Assembly (NCBI GenBank): GCA_030710605.1
Contig: CP092863.1
Coordinates: 118,570,164 to 118,634,163, forward strand
Origin: Cordylochernes scorpioides
Lineage: Eukaryota > Arthropoda > Arachnida > Pseudoscorpiones > Chernetidae
Direction: 5' to 3'
Length of the DNA stretch: 64,000 bases
Made by a program: the position numbers and the translations under genes. Below the pieces are notes generated by a model that was not told the origin of the DNA, searched no databases, and saw only the letters and a program-made list of their open reading frames with translations. Below, in pieces: positions 35,101-37,852 of the stretch. The stretch's first letter is position 1; the number at the start of each line of letters is the position of its first letter.

Positions 35101-37852
35101 ATCATGGTGGGTAGAATTAGGCGACTGCTTTTTACTGTAAGTGCACCACATGTCTACACATGTGAAAATCAGTTAGACTTTGCACTTACAAATGTGCCAG
35201 AGCCCCGTTTGGTTACTTGCACTCGCTGGTGGGGTTGGACTTTCGCAAGAATCGGGGGTTATTGGAGAAATTTTTTTTTTTTATCAGAAAAAGTGTCCAA
35301 TGCGGGAATTGAACCCGGGTCGTAGAGGTCGAAAACCAACGGTTTAGACCATCCTTCCACCGACCCCCAGGCCAAATAAATAGTGTTACATTTCGGTAAC
35401 AACACTGTTTCTGAAAAGTGTACCAAATTCAGATTCCTACATGCTTTAAAAGTATATTTAAAATTGATTACAAGATTTGAGGACAGACAGACAGGGAAGC
35501 AAGTTAAATAAAAGATTTTAATGAAAATAAACTCATCTTTATCAAACCTATTGCATTATTTTAATTAATTATGATGCACTAGCGCGCCATCTGTTATGAA
35601 AATTTGAAACTATTTTAGACGGATTAATGTGAGGGCCTGGCTCATCAGTGGTGAACCCTCCTAGCGGTTTCGCCAGTTTAATCTACCATACCACTGTTAT
35701 ATTGCATTTTTCGAACTTCCTTTTATAGTGATACTGATGCTAGACTCTTGGAATAGGTATTTTAGAAGAACTATGGACATAAGCTTTAAGAACAGTAGAA
35801 TTAAATACAATTATAAATATATAATTTTAATTGATGTACGCTCTAAATACTTTTAATCCAACAATCCCCTTGGAATCAAAATATATTTGGTTGAGTTAAA
35901 AGTGTCAGTGTTGTGAATGGAAGAGGTTACCCCACACTGTATGTTTAACTCACCAGGAGTAAAACCAAGAATGTTGTTGTTTCTTATCCCCTTGTGTAAA
36001 GATTACACAAATTCCATGAGTTCATGCTCCTTGAGCTATCTCATGGGATGGATGTAGCTTTCATGGGATGGGGTACAGATTTCATTGATCACAGATCACA
36101 CATTGATCCCAGATTCACTGTATTGACTCATCCATTGATGAGCTCTACTCATCCCCAGCAGACACCATCAAAAGTCTTGACACCCTAATATGAGTGAGTG
36201 GAGATAAGAAAGAAGAAGACATGGTCCAGGCACACCAGGAGTAAAACCAAGAATGTTGTTGTTTCTTATCCCCTCTTGTGTAAAGATTCCATGAGTTCAT
36301 GCTCCTCAAGCTATCTCATGGGATGAGGTGCAACTTTCATTGATCACATGATCCAGCCATACCAACCAAGAATGTTGTGTCCAGAGTTCCAGCGGCCGTA
36401 CCTGTTTGTGCTGCACCACAACTGTGTGGAGGTGATGGAGATCCCCCAACAGGAACAGACCCCCACCAGTAACTTCCTGAAACTGTCGGCCCCCCGCTAC
36501 CTAGGTAGGGGACCTCTGGGAGAACAGGCTATCTTCCTGTCTTCCCACCCAGAGCCCCGGACTGCCCATCTCTTCCTGCTCCAGGGGGATCTCACCCCCC
36601 CTCTCAGGTATGTTGGGTTTTGTGATGTTTGAATTGTGGAGGGCATGTATTATGGTAACAAGTCAACCCCATGTTGTTTAACATTTTCTACTGCCCTTAC
36701 TGCAATGATAATGGGAGGGTTCACCACTGACCCTCCCATCATTTTATCCTTGCAGTAAGAGCAGTAAAAAAATGATTTATATTTAAAAGAATCATACGCG
36801 TCAAAAATAGTTCACATTGTATAATGACATAAGGGGTAATAAGGAAAAAAAACCTTATGTTTCTAATCTATAATCATGGTGGGTAGAAATAGGCGACTAC
36901 TTTTACTGTAAGTGCATCATGTTGCAGATCCACTGTCTTTTTTTGTATGTATGTGTTTTGTATTCATTTTATTTGAAGATATATAGAGGGAGGCCTTCAA
37001 ATGTAAGAAAGCCGTGTAAGAAGACGCCCTCCTCCCCCCCGCGGCGGCGATGTCACCGCCCATGATGCAACTTCCGCCCTCTCGCCCCCCCCCCCCCCAC
37101 CTTCTCTTTGTTCTCTACTTTGTTGTCGACGCGTGCTCGCGTCTCGAGACTAAAAACTCTATCTCTCTCTTTTTAAAGTAATTCTTTAACTGTAATCTTG
37201 TATCAACTATAATAAATTTCCCTTCTTCACAGCAATCATTGAGTTGCTATAGTTTTAATTATTTTATGCTGGTTACACCGTCCAGTGATACGAATTTCAT
37301 TGTTCAAAGCTCGACACATCACATGTCTACACAATGTGAAAAACAGTTCATCTTTGCACTTACAAATGTGCCAAAGCCTTGTTTGGTTACTTGCACTCAC
37401 TGTTGGGGTTGTACTTTTTCAAAAATCAGGGGCCATTTGAGCATTTTTTATCAGAAAAAAGTGACCAATGCGGGAATAAAACCCGGGTCGTAGCTGTCAA
37501 AAACCAATGGTTTAGACAATCCTTCCACTGACCCCCATATATACAGTAGAATCTCCCTGTAAAGGACAACACCTAATTACAGAGCCAAAGTGTCCTTTAT
37601 GGAGAGGTGTCCTCTTACTGGAGAGTTGTTAATTATTAAAACTGGTAATTTTGGTGATGAAAACTGTCCTTTGTAGAGAAGTGTCCTCTCATGGAGTATG
37701 TTCTACTATATATATGATTAAATATATAAATGATATGTGTCCACAGTTTGGAAGAAGAAGAAGAGGAAGGGGAGGAGTTTACATTCACCAGTTCCCTCAA
37801 TGAATCCCTGGCCAAGGACCAAGAAAGCCTGGATCAATTCTCCTCAGACTGA
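2015..37852 (+). CDS. CIT: Citron Rho-interacting kinase, C-terminal part (17 exons)
   Basis: This entry is the span of the spliced gene; exons are listed separately. In other animals citron kinase binds active Rho at the contractile ring and midbody in cytokinesis and links anillin, septins and myosin regulation. Visible here are a long coiled coil (exons 1-7), an atypical C1 finger (H-PHRF..., C..C, KCREC, CHPKC, C; exons 8-9), a PH domain starting GWLKILV (exons 9-10) and a CNH domain (exons 11-17) with conserved blocks [30 protein letters not shown] and RPYLFV. All junction phases agree and exon lengths sum to an intact frame of about 1,076 codons to TGA. The kinase domain is not in the window, so whether this locus makes the kinase-containing form cannot be seen. 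The C-terminus is short and acidic and lacks the long Arg/Ser/Pro tail of the human protein. Confidence 0.95.
2242..2336. repeat. Foldback element (inverted repeat about 30 bp)
   Basis: The arm 'gagacaaaggtcacctctcc' plus 'cgtcaaaatagac' is inverted at 2303-2336 as 'gtctattttgacaggagagg' plus 'caacctttgtctc'. A related copy near 45046-45290 is split by a family A element. Confidence 0.75.
2490..2633. mobile_element. Pogo/Tigger-like miniature element, family B
   Basis: The ends are CAGTTAAACCTGTCTATAGC and the inverted GCTATAGAGAGGTTTAACTG, each flanked by TA (2488-2489, 2634-2635). An amplified copy lies at 31693-32012. Confidence 0.75.
2745..2905 (-). repeat. Degenerate hammerhead-bearing repeat, related to 38.1 kb
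   Basis: On the minus strand, CUGAUGA-GGGC-CAACA-GUUC-GAAA (about 2799-2827) keeps the hammerhead core. Stem II has drifted (GGGC/GUUC, wobble pairs) and stem III is no longer the ACGCGU palindrome seen at 38131-38172. Flanking sequence (gaaaagccaaccacg, ttggccctcatcagcatg) matches that copy. Confidence 0.65.
3261..3509 (+). CDS. CIT: CIT exon 2: coiled coil
   Basis: The acceptor is atgtgcag|aaag and the donor is ctacaag|gtaagg, phase 0 at both ends, 83 codons. The product begins [20 protein letters not shown] and ends KEQEELYK. It is charged, with heptad spacing and no proline. Confidence 0.93.
3655..4062 (+). repeat. Dispersed LINE-like repeat with GAA tail
   Basis: It shares 'agtcccaagcccggatgaaa', 'gagcagtaacaagctcacta', 'gggctcagctggccc', 'ctcatgtcagaggcggccat' and the end 'ttgagtggtgattagaaagaagaag' with copies at 13.7, 29.3, 48.3, 60.1 and 62.5 kb. 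The A/GAA-rich 3' end and 5'-variable starts fit a LINE or LINE-mobilised 3' end. No product is recognised. Confidence 0.65.
4105..4425 (+). mobile_element. tRNA-derived SINE, degenerate head
   Basis: The head runs 'ggtgggaggatagtctaaat', 'cgttggttttcaactg', then a damaged B box (aaattaaatcc). The body has 'tgctccaatgg', 'gcaagtgcatgtaaccaaac' and 'taccacgtgtactagggg', then an A-rich tail. Confidence 0.75.
4489..4542 (+). CDS. CIT: CIT exon 3: short coiled-coil exon
   Basis: The acceptor is gtttccag|gctg and the donor is aataag|gtaaga. It is 18 codons, phase 0 at both ends: [18 protein letters not shown]. It sits between two SINE copies. Confidence 0.85.
4597..4885 (+). mobile_element. tRNA-derived SINE
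   Basis: It contains 'gtcagtggaagggtggtcta', B box 'ggatcgaatcccgc', 'tgctccagtggcccc' and 'gttccacgtgtactagagac', then an A run. Confidence 0.8.
4963..5046 (+). CDS. CIT: CIT exon 4: coiled coil
   Basis: The donor is aaccag|gtagat. Two acceptors keep phase 0: ...gag|gtggtatgg (start 4963) and ...tggcag|ggtatg (start 4975). I cannot choose between them without transcript data. Encoded core: [24 protein letters not shown]. Confidence 0.75.
5097..5515. mobile_element. Family A miniature element interrupted by another element
   Basis: The ends CAGTAGAACCTCCC and GGGAGGTTCTACTG are inverted. The interior is split at 5173/5424 by a TA-flanked element (next entry), giving a nested insertion. Confidence 0.8.
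5174..5423. mobile_element. TA-flanked inverted-repeat element, pogo/Tigger-like ends
   Basis: The ends are 'caccaatacctcgctttgcg' and the inverted 'cgcaaagcgaggtatgggtg', with TA on both sides (5172-5173, 5424-5425). A second copy lies at 59188-59455. ATACCTCG at the tip resembles Tigger-type ends (inference). Confidence 0.8.
5870..6170. repeat. Hammerhead-like repeat copies, inverted cluster
   Basis: The minus-sense copy has 'ggtaacaacgctgttaccat' + 'cttcagac', followed by reverse flanks 'ggtcttattaca' and a more decayed second pair. The motif structure is described at 45640-45835. Confidence 0.7.
6314..6540 (+). CDS. CIT: CIT exon 5: coiled coil
   Basis: The acceptor is gtccaccag|agcc (phase 0) and the donor is aaagacag|gtagac (phase 2). 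The product begins [19 protein letters not shown] and ends [13 protein letters not shown]; strong coiled coil. The 3' end of this exon is partly duplicated downstream (6960-7190). Confidence 0.93.
6650..6945 (+). mobile_element. LINE 3' end, CAA-tail family
   Basis: It encodes in broken frame ...[10 protein letters not shown]... then [17 protein letters not shown], a CX2C-HX4C zinc motif, then [20 protein letters not shown] and stop. It ends 'caaggggataagaaacaaca' plus CAA. An inverted copy lies at 7190-7495. Confidence 0.8.
6960..7190 (+). pseudogene. Partial duplicates of CIT exon 5 and its intron start
   Basis: Bases 6968-7045 repeat the last ~75 bases of exon 5 with its splice donor ('ccaaaactccaaaatggaga' ... 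'gaaagacag|gtagac') and about 100 bases of the following intron ('ggaggttggttggtagagga'). A third, shorter scrap ('agaactccaaaatgaagagt') starts near 7156. Substitutions (accggaatg to gccggtatg) show they are older than the assembly. They lack the 5' acceptor, so inclusion as exons is unlikely. Confidence 0.8.
7190..7495 (-). mobile_element. LINE 3' end, CAA-tail family (reverse)
   Basis: It is the reverse of the 6650-6945 copy: 'gttgttgtttcttatcccct' at its 3' end, the zinc-motif region at 7300-7370 and 'caactgtgct' at the far side. Confidence 0.8.
7802..7885 (+). CDS. CIT: CIT exon 6: coiled coil
   Basis: The acceptor is ggtcccag|ggaag and the donor is aagcaaaa|gtgagt, phase 2 in and out. 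It encodes [20 protein letters not shown] then LIKEKKQK. It lies inside the left arm of a large inverted duplication. Confidence 0.88.
8380..8468 (-). pseudogene. Reversed copy of CIT exon 6
   Basis: The reverse complement of exon 6, with both splice sites, is present on the minus strand in the right arm of the inverted duplication (ctcacttttgcttcttctct ... aacttccctgggaccac). It is antisense to the gene, so it cannot be spliced into CIT. A transcript crossing both arms could form a very long hairpin containing the exon. Confidence 0.88.
8699..8812 (+). repeat. Direct third copy of the palindrome centre
   Basis: 'aattaaatcttaggaaatag' through 'ttacatgaatggtataaaa' repeats 8054-8166 in direct orientation right after the right arm. 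The order is therefore arm, centre, reversed arm, centre again. Confidence 0.85.
8995..9384. mobile_element. Inverted-repeat element, about 78-bp ends
   Basis: The left end 'ataaaaggatttttaaaagc' ... 'tgtccttactgcgatgaaaa' is inverted at 9300-9384. The middle holds 'ccctcccagcggtttcgcca' and 'tatggacataagcttatagg'. Related or shorter copies occur at 35630, 36690, 46310, 57580 and 62220. No transposase is visible, so it is non-autonomous. Confidence 0.75.
9468..10084 (+). CDS. CIT: CIT exon 7: coiled coil end and basic linker
   Basis: The acceptor is tttacacag|gaaa (phase 2) and the donor is gaagg|gtaggt (phase 1). About 205 codons of heptad repeats are followed by a basic turn ([15 protein letters not shown]) matching the basic stretch that follows the coiled coil in vertebrate citron, then a last helix ([20 protein letters not shown]). 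It is the longest exon in the window. Confidence 0.95.
10119..10420 (+). mobile_element. tRNA-derived SINE, well-preserved copy
   Basis: The head runs 'gggggtcggtggaaggatgg', 'tttaaaccgttgg', B box 'gggttcgattcccgc', 'attgggcactttttt'. The body has 'ccaaccccaccagtgagtgc', 'aaacggggctctggcacatt' and 'acatgtgtagacatgtgg', and the end is 'tgtactagggataagc' plus an A run. The head resembles tRNA-Glu (TGGTCTA, GGTTTTCA(A)CC, CCCGGGTTCGATTCCCG); that origin is inference. Confidence 0.88.
10490..10735. mobile_element. Family A miniature elements, one complete and one partial
   Basis: 'caatagaacctccctctagc' to 'aggaaggttcaactgt' (10490-10643) has inverted ends. A partial copy begins near 10650 ('caatagaacctctctataaa'). 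Confidence 0.65.
10897..13402. repeat. Minisatellite, 98-bp unit, about 25 copies
   Basis: The unit contains 'gagacatctgagactcttct', 'acacgacaacaacaacaata', 'cagtatacacacccaagata' and 'attgctgctgctgtgatgga'. Copies differ by few bases (aac/agc, gga/tca) and one has a 6-base loss of GCT GCT near 13175. No stop occurs in any frame on the minus strand within the unit, so frames over 500 codons appear there. They are artefacts of the repeat, since 98 is not a multiple of 3 and the same sequence is read in three frames in turn. Confidence 0.95.
13640..13975 (-). repeat. Dispersed LINE-like repeat with GAA tail (reverse)
   Basis: It starts 'ccttcttcttccttatctcc' (reverse GAA tail) and runs to 'gggaccggcaaaggcggag'. 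It is the same family as 3655-4062. Confidence 0.7.
14010..14130. repeat. Short fragments: family B-like end and LINE tail
   Basis: 'cagtaaaacccctctatagc' (14011) and 'ggttcactatag' are the ends of a Tigger-like fragment. 'ttgttgttgtttcttatccc' (14070) is a reverse LINE CAA tail inside it. Confidence 0.5.
14140..14350 (+). mobile_element. SINE, headless copy
   Basis: It starts at 'atactccaatggcccccgat' and ends at 'ctacgtgtagtagggaaaat'. The tRNA-like head is missing. Confidence 0.7.
14564..14764 (+). CDS. CIT: CIT exon 8: linker and first half of C1 finger
   Basis: The acceptor is gtgttag|tgaaa (phase 1); cgtcag|gtact at 14579 is an alternative that also keeps phase 1. The donor is tgccgtg|gtacac (phase 1). 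A Ser/Thr/Pro-rich linker is followed by [20 protein letters not shown] and [18 protein letters not shown]. His of PHRF and the Cys pair are C1 zinc ligands. The same linker-to-C1 block (IPHRF, CLDTVHFGR in vertebrates) is characteristic of citron. Confidence 0.93.
14795..15170. repeat. Hammerhead-like repeats, three copies in inverted array
   Basis: Minus-sense copies lie at about 14865-14905 (gttaccatcatcaga, giving core CUGAUGA) and 15015-15060. The plus-sense copy at 15085-15125 reads 'gtctgaagatggtaacaacg' 'ctgttaccgaaac'. The last one ends only about 70 bases before the exon 9 region. Confidence 0.75.
15238..15448 (+). CDS. CIT: CIT exon 9: second half of C1 and start of PH
   Basis: The acceptor is gtgtccag|aatgc and the donor is attctagt|gtgagt (phase 2). 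With exon 8 ending 'tgc cgt g', the joined codon gives K-C-R-E-C, the exact spacing of the C1 motif (KCLEC in vertebrates). CGLVCHPKC and DTCGLP follow. An upstream acceptor (15210) looks plausible but breaks phase. After a Ser/Lys-rich linker, [13 protein letters not shown] opens the PH domain. Confidence 0.94.
15505..15775 (+). mobile_element. tRNA-derived SINE
   Basis: It contains 'gggggtcggtggaaggatgg', B box 'aggttcaattcccgc', a T run, 'ccaaccccaccagcgaatgc' and 'gccgctaactacccaccat'. Confidence 0.85.
15865..16230. repeat. Hammerhead-like repeat copies, partly decayed
   Basis: The minus-sense copy at 15905-15950 is 'gtttcggtaacagcgttgtt' 'accatcttcgga'. Further flanks (gataaggtacaatttggatt) and a broken copy run to 16225. 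Confidence 0.65.
16250..16412 (+). mobile_element. LINE 3' end, CAA-tail family, short copy
   Basis: It starts at 'cctgcagctccagaacacat' (zinc-motif region) and ends 'agataagaaacaacaacaaa'. Confidence 0.7.
16500..19462. repeat. Satellite array, 84-bp unit, about 35 copies
   Basis: The unit contains 'gtgaagtctgtccaaactgt', 'tggtacttcaaggacagagc', 'gggtgtaacaatggtctaag' and 'atatgtagtgctgacaggac'. Because 84 is a multiple of 3, the minus strand can be read as a 28-aa repeat ([20 protein letters not shown]...). Single-base indels (cctgtg/ccttatg, tgacagg/tgcagg) break that frame repeatedly, so protein selection is not supported across the array. Confidence 0.95.
19640..20560 (+). pseudogene. 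Decayed mariner-family transposase
   Basis: Parts lie in all three frames. They include [14 protein letters not shown] near the start, VITGDEN (first catalytic Asp), [30 protein letters not shown] and HHDNARPR (second Asp, normally HHDNAPAH). The end is [19 protein letters not shown], then CFDIWKK and DGDYFEKF. Several frameshifts and stops make it inactive. It stops about 90 bases before CIT exon 10. No clear inverted ends were found. Confidence 0.88.
20650..20992 (+). CDS. CIT: CIT exon 10: PH domain
   Basis: The acceptor is gtgtgcag|cacc (phase 2) and the donor is gaagag|gtatgt (phase 0). It continues the PH fold from exon 9: [20 protein letters not shown], a variable loop, then [20 protein letters not shown], with the helix Trp (W in [10 protein letters not shown]) expected in PH domains. 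A LINE fragment begins only about 5-10 bases beyond the splice donor. Confidence 0.95.
20997..21320 (+). mobile_element. LINE 3' ends, CAA-tail family, two in tandem
   Basis: The first copy encodes [20 protein letters not shown] then [12 protein letters not shown] and jumps to [10 protein letters not shown]. The second starts at 'agcttcagaatacattttgg'. Each ends 'caaggggataagaaacaaca'. The Zn motif of the first is truncated by a deletion. Confidence 0.8.
21321..22164. other. AT-rich intron with family A scraps
   Basis: 'aaaacctctctgtctaagga' and 'cagtagaacctctctgtata' (about 21420-21590) are partial family A pieces. The rest is AT-rich with poly-T and TA runs, and I see no gene in it. Confidence 0.5.
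22165..22180 (+). other. Target-site duplication, left copy (16 bp)
   Basis: accattgttgtgaaga occurs here and again at 26534-26549, exactly flanking the LINE at 22181-26533. Confidence 0.92.
22196..22966 (+). pseudogene. LINE AP-like endonuclease domain
   Basis: The frame shows LLLQELPV (catalytic Glu block), [14 protein letters not shown] (GDxN) and [13 protein letters not shown] (SDH), the standard exonuclease-endonuclease-phosphatase motifs used to nick target DNA. The N-terminus is missing and the frame is lost at an A/T-rich run near 22920-22960. Confidence 0.88.
22956..24698 (+). pseudogene. LINE reverse transcriptase domain
   Basis: The RT motifs are in order: [50 protein letters not shown] (first Asp), [17 protein letters not shown], and AYADDLVVV with YADD near residue 414. 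A thumb region follows. The frame ends at 24698 by a frameshift before the RNase H part. Confidence 0.92.
24799..25818 (+). pseudogene. LINE RNase H domain and zinc motif
   Basis: The RNase H motifs are [17 protein letters not shown] (Asp), [12 protein letters not shown] (Glu), [12 protein letters not shown] (Asp) and [19 protein letters not shown] (His/Asp). Near the end [19 protein letters not shown] is a CX2C-HX4C motif. The last residues are acidic ([14 protein letters not shown]). Confidence 0.92.
26534..26549 (+). other. Target-site duplication, right copy (16 bp)
   Basis: It is identical to 22165-22180. It is followed by a second short CAA tract (26551-26568). Confidence 0.92.
26570..27230. 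other. AT-rich intronic sequence, nothing recognised
   Basis: There are TA and AATA tracts and no supported gene or repeat. Confidence 0.45.
27235..27390 (+). mobile_element. LINE 3' end, TG-tail family
   Basis: 'cccactttcacaggcctatc', 'ggggagaatcctctataaga', 'cttaataaaggcttttgtgt' and a TG run are shared with 45400-45630 and 60720-60990. Confidence 0.7.
27470..27610 (-). repeat. LINE CAA-tail fragment (reverse)
   Basis: It contains 'gttgctgtttcttatcccct', 'tgtgtaaagattaaaca' and 'gatctcatggaacggggtgt'. Similar blocks occur near 3200 and 36050. Confidence 0.55.
27620..27900. other. Intron with TATA-like box and AATAAA, possible LTR remnant
   Basis: 'gaggtataaatagagg' (27636) and 'ccaataaagttatatac' (27830) lie 190 bases apart in a non-coding stretch. 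No terminal TG/CA pair or target duplication was found, so this is only a suggestion. Confidence 0.25.
27905..28070 (+). mobile_element. LINE 3' end, GAA-tail family
   Basis: It encodes [20 protein letters not shown] (CX2C-HX4C), [20 protein letters not shown], stop, then 'gtggagataagaaagaagaa'. The same 3' end occurs at 36120, 47910 and, as a tandem, at 63470-63830. Confidence 0.75.
28324..28407 (+). CDS. CIT: CIT exon 11: linker to CNH domain
   Basis: The acceptor is tatccag|ggta and the donor is gaccag|gtaagt, phase 0 both ends, 28 codons: [20 protein letters not shown] then ILSLPGDQ. It aligns by order with the stretch before the first CNH strand in vertebrate citron (ending SDQ). Confidence 0.82.
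28535..28690 (-). mobile_element. SINE fragment (reverse)
   Basis: 'gtagtttgactttgcactta' to 'aaaaagtacccaatgctgga' is the SINE body plus part of the head in reverse. Confidence 0.7.
28690..29190 (+). pseudogene. Decayed LINE ORF2 C-terminal region, RTE-like
   Basis: Broken frames read in order as a post-RT region: [19 protein letters not shown], a decayed 'ILKYFGHI'-type block (LQTYYKSK), then KVEGREEDL. The order '(R)IPWTDK.TN.SIL.E ... GK.EG(K)R' is common after the RT in RTE-like LINEs. A reverse fragment of the same family lies at 48870-49080. Confidence 0.65.
29200..29230 (-). repeat. Flank of hammerhead-like repeat
   Basis: 'gataaggcataatttggatt' 'atagattataaacacatgg' is the conserved outer flank. 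The rest is separated from it by the GAA repeat at 29232-29575 and resumes at 29578, so that repeat inserted into it. Confidence 0.65.
29232..29576 (-). repeat. GAA-tail repeat inserted in a hammerhead-like repeat
   Basis: It begins 'cttcttcttctttcttatct' (reverse tail) and ends 'gggaccggcaaagatggag'. The duplicated bases 'aaacacatgg' (about 29229-29238) and 'aaacacatgg' (29577-29586) look like its target duplication. Confidence 0.7.
29577..29700. repeat. Hammerhead-like repeat, deleted head-to-head pair
   Basis: 'aataagaccaaataaatagt' 'gtgtgacactttggtaacaa' is directly joined to 'gttactgaaatgtcacacac'. The stem II loops and catalytic cores are lost. Confidence 0.6.
29697..30020. mobile_element. 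Family A miniature elements, two side by side
   Basis: 'cagtagaacaacctctctgt' (29699) and 'cattagaacctctctgtaaa' (29843) each begin a copy. The second ends 'atggaggtattactgtat' at about 30018. Confidence 0.7.
30107..30427 (+). CDS. CIT: CIT exon 12: CNH domain, N-terminal blades
   Basis: The acceptor is tgtacag|cctc and the donor is aagaag|gtacct, phase 0. [20 protein letters not shown] matches the citron block (L)[27 protein letters not shown] matches LEKLLMIAGEERAL. It is the first half of the citron homology beta-propeller, which binds partner proteins. Confidence 0.95.
30460..30680 (+). mobile_element. LINE 3' end with 9-bp target duplication, inside a SINE
   Basis: The copy is flanked by acacgtggt at 30451-30459 and 30681-30689. 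That sequence is the 'acacgtggtacaggcc' block of the reverse SINE that continues downstream, so the LINE landed in a SINE. It ends 'aaagggataagaaacaacaa'. Confidence 0.85.
30681..30890 (-). mobile_element. SINE (reverse), 3' and middle part
   Basis: It contains 'gtacaggccatgataatcat', 'gcaccacatgtctatacatg' and 'ttgcttgcactcgctgg', then a G run and a T-rich end. Confidence 0.75.
31148..31395. mobile_element. Inverted-repeat element containing tRNA-like B box
   Basis: The ends 'attgtagaacgacatgaaaa' and the inverted 'attatcctgt..., atttgaaaat, atgtcgttctacaat' match over about 25 bases with a 2-base gap. Near the right end on the minus strand, GTGGGTTCGATTCCCAT could form a T-arm (stem GTGGG/CCCAT) with 'tccggtaagcgga' upstream. 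This is a mix of DNA-element-like ends and a tRNA-like promoter. Confidence 0.6.
31487..31598 (+). CDS. CIT: CIT exon 13: CNH domain
   Basis: The acceptor is tatgcag|gaga (phase 0). The donor is ggatg|gtatgt (phase 1), chosen over ctccag|gtggat because only it matches exon 14. [20 protein letters not shown] matches the citron EPCSCIHFTNYSILIG block, then [11 protein letters not shown]. Confidence 0.93.
31693..32012. repeat. Family B miniature element with tandem interior
   Basis: It starts 'cagttaaacctgtctatagc' and ends 'ctataaacaggtttaactg'. The interior block 'gattttaaatacgtagtaca' ... 'tttacattaaaagtg' is repeated three times with about 97-bp spacing. Confidence 0.75.
32025..32110 (-). 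repeat. LINE 3' tail-like fragment (reverse)
   Basis: 'cacaaagctttattaaaacc' 'accggtcttatacagattc' is the reverse of a 'gaatctgtataagacc..tttaataaagcttt' end; compare 33774-34110. Confidence 0.55.
32110..32955. other. Intronic sequence, nothing recognised
   Basis: Moderately complex sequence with no stop-free frame over about 90 codons and no known repeat seen elsewhere in the window. Confidence 0.45.
32960..33222 (+). mobile_element. tRNA-derived SINE
   Basis: It contains 'gggggtcggtggaaggatgg', B box 'agattcgattcccgc' and 'ccaaccccaccagcgagtgc', with an end near 'ttctatccaccataattat'. Confidence 0.85.
33222..33485 (-). pseudogene. LINE ORF2 C-terminal fragment (reverse)
   Basis: On the minus strand [36 protein letters not shown], then [10 protein letters not shown] and stop. 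The zinc motif has lost its second Cys (CTIY for CTxC). The ending resembles the separate insertion at 53175-53370 (..LQDLV stop). Confidence 0.7.
33630..33761 (+). CDS. CIT: CIT exon 14: CNH domain
   Basis: The acceptor is atgtgcag|agtt (phase 1) and the donor is tatcctg|gtatat (phase 1). The joined codon with exon 13 gives [16 protein letters not shown], matching EEFLDKNDHSL of citron. It continues [22 protein letters not shown]. Confidence 0.95.
33774..34110. repeat. Tandem repeat, about 105-bp unit, three copies
   Basis: Each unit has 'ctttattaagacc', 'ggtcttatacagattctcca', 'agggtacatacagaaataac' and 'agtaatcagcaaggtacaat'. The first starts 12 bases after the exon 14 donor. The units look like a LINE tail in reverse that has duplicated. 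Confidence 0.8.
34160..34516 (+). mobile_element. Non-autonomous Helitron
   Basis: It starts TCTATATATATAAAAATGAA after an A (34159) and ends in CTAG before a T (34517). A hairpin CCCGGG-gcgaag-CCCGGG (34487-34504) lies about 9 bases before the CTAG. TC start, subterminal hairpin, CTAG end and A/T insertion site are the Helitron hallmarks. No Rep/helicase is present. Confidence 0.85.
34525..34725. repeat. Head-to-head hammerhead-like repeats
   Basis: 'acaaggtaataagatgccaa' leads to 'gtttcagtaacagcgttgtt' (minus core decayed: aacatatcagag), then 'gatggtaacaaggctgtaac' 'tgaaacatcacac' (plus). Both cores are mutated. Confidence 0.65.
34901..34981 (+). CDS. CIT: CIT exon 15: CNH domain
   Basis: The acceptor is gtatccag|agtt and the donor is tcctttg|gtaagt, phase 1 in and out, 27 codons: (E)[19 protein letters not shown] then VRLPLSF(G). 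It is almost identical to the vertebrate citron block [23 protein letters not shown], the most diagnostic part of the gene. Confidence 0.97.
35075..35370 (-). mobile_element. tRNA-derived SINE (reverse), complete
   Basis: In reverse: 'acacgtggtacaggccatga', the body, then 'tgcgggaattgaacccgggt' (B box) and 'accatccttccaccgaccccc'. It inserted into a hammerhead-like repeat: 'aataaggccaaata' before it and 'aggccaaataaatagtg' after it share 'aggccaaata' as target duplication. Confidence 0.85.
35371..35420 (-). repeat. Remnant of hammerhead-like repeat
   Basis: 'ccaaataaatagtgttacat' 'ttcggtaacaacactgttt' ends abruptly. Confidence 0.55.
35630..35830. repeat. Fragment of the 9-kb-type inverted-repeat element
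   Basis: It contains 'ggctcatcagtggtgaaccc', 'tcctagcggtttcgccagtt' and 'ctatggacataagctttaag'. Confidence 0.55.
35970..36350. repeat. Mosaic of LINE 3'-end fragments
   Basis: A reverse CAA-tail end at 35972-36045, a forward GAA-tail end at 36120-36215 and a second reverse CAA-tail end at 36250-36310 lie together. The block 'accaggagtaaaaccaagaa' occurs at 35950 and 36236, so the stretch is partly duplicated. Confidence 0.6.
36385..36607 (+). CDS. CIT: CIT exon 16: end of CNH domain
   Basis: The acceptor is gtgtccag|agtt (phase 1) and the donor is cctctcag|gtatgt (phase 2). (E)[19 protein letters not shown] matches [39 protein letters not shown] matches NPRYLGPAISSGAIYLA. Confidence 0.95.
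36690..36785. repeat. Short inverted-repeat element
   Basis: 'ttctactgcccttactgcaa' and 'ttgcagtaagagcagtaaaa' flank 'gggagggttcaccactga' and its partial inverse. It is a compact relative of 8995-9384. Confidence 0.65.
36870..37535 (-). mobile_element. SINE (reverse) split by a solo LTR
   Basis: SINE sequence stops at 'taagtgcatca' (36919) and resumes at 'catcacatgtctac' (37317), running through 'tgcgggaataaaacccgggt' (B box) to 'atccttccactgacccccat'. Confidence 0.8.
36920..37316. mobile_element. Solo LTR, 397 bp, with 5-bp target duplication
   Basis: It starts TGTTGCAGATCC and ends AAGCTCGACA, i.e. TG...CA, and is flanked by CATCA at 36915-36919 and 37317-37321. The interior is G+C rich in the middle (ccccgcggcggcgatg) and has 'actataataaatttccctt' as a likely poly(A) signal. 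A 5-bp duplication fits Ty3, BEL or copia types; the superfamily is not resolved. It may also supply a promoter to nearby sequence. Confidence 0.82.
37545..37715. mobile_element. Family A miniature element
   Basis: The ends are 'cagtagaatctccctgtaaa' and 'catggagtatgttctactat'. Confidence 0.75.

Noticed and set aside
35260..35345. tRNA gene suggested by the B box and T-arm
   Set aside because: No complete cloverleaf or acceptor stem; it is the head of the dispersed SINE.
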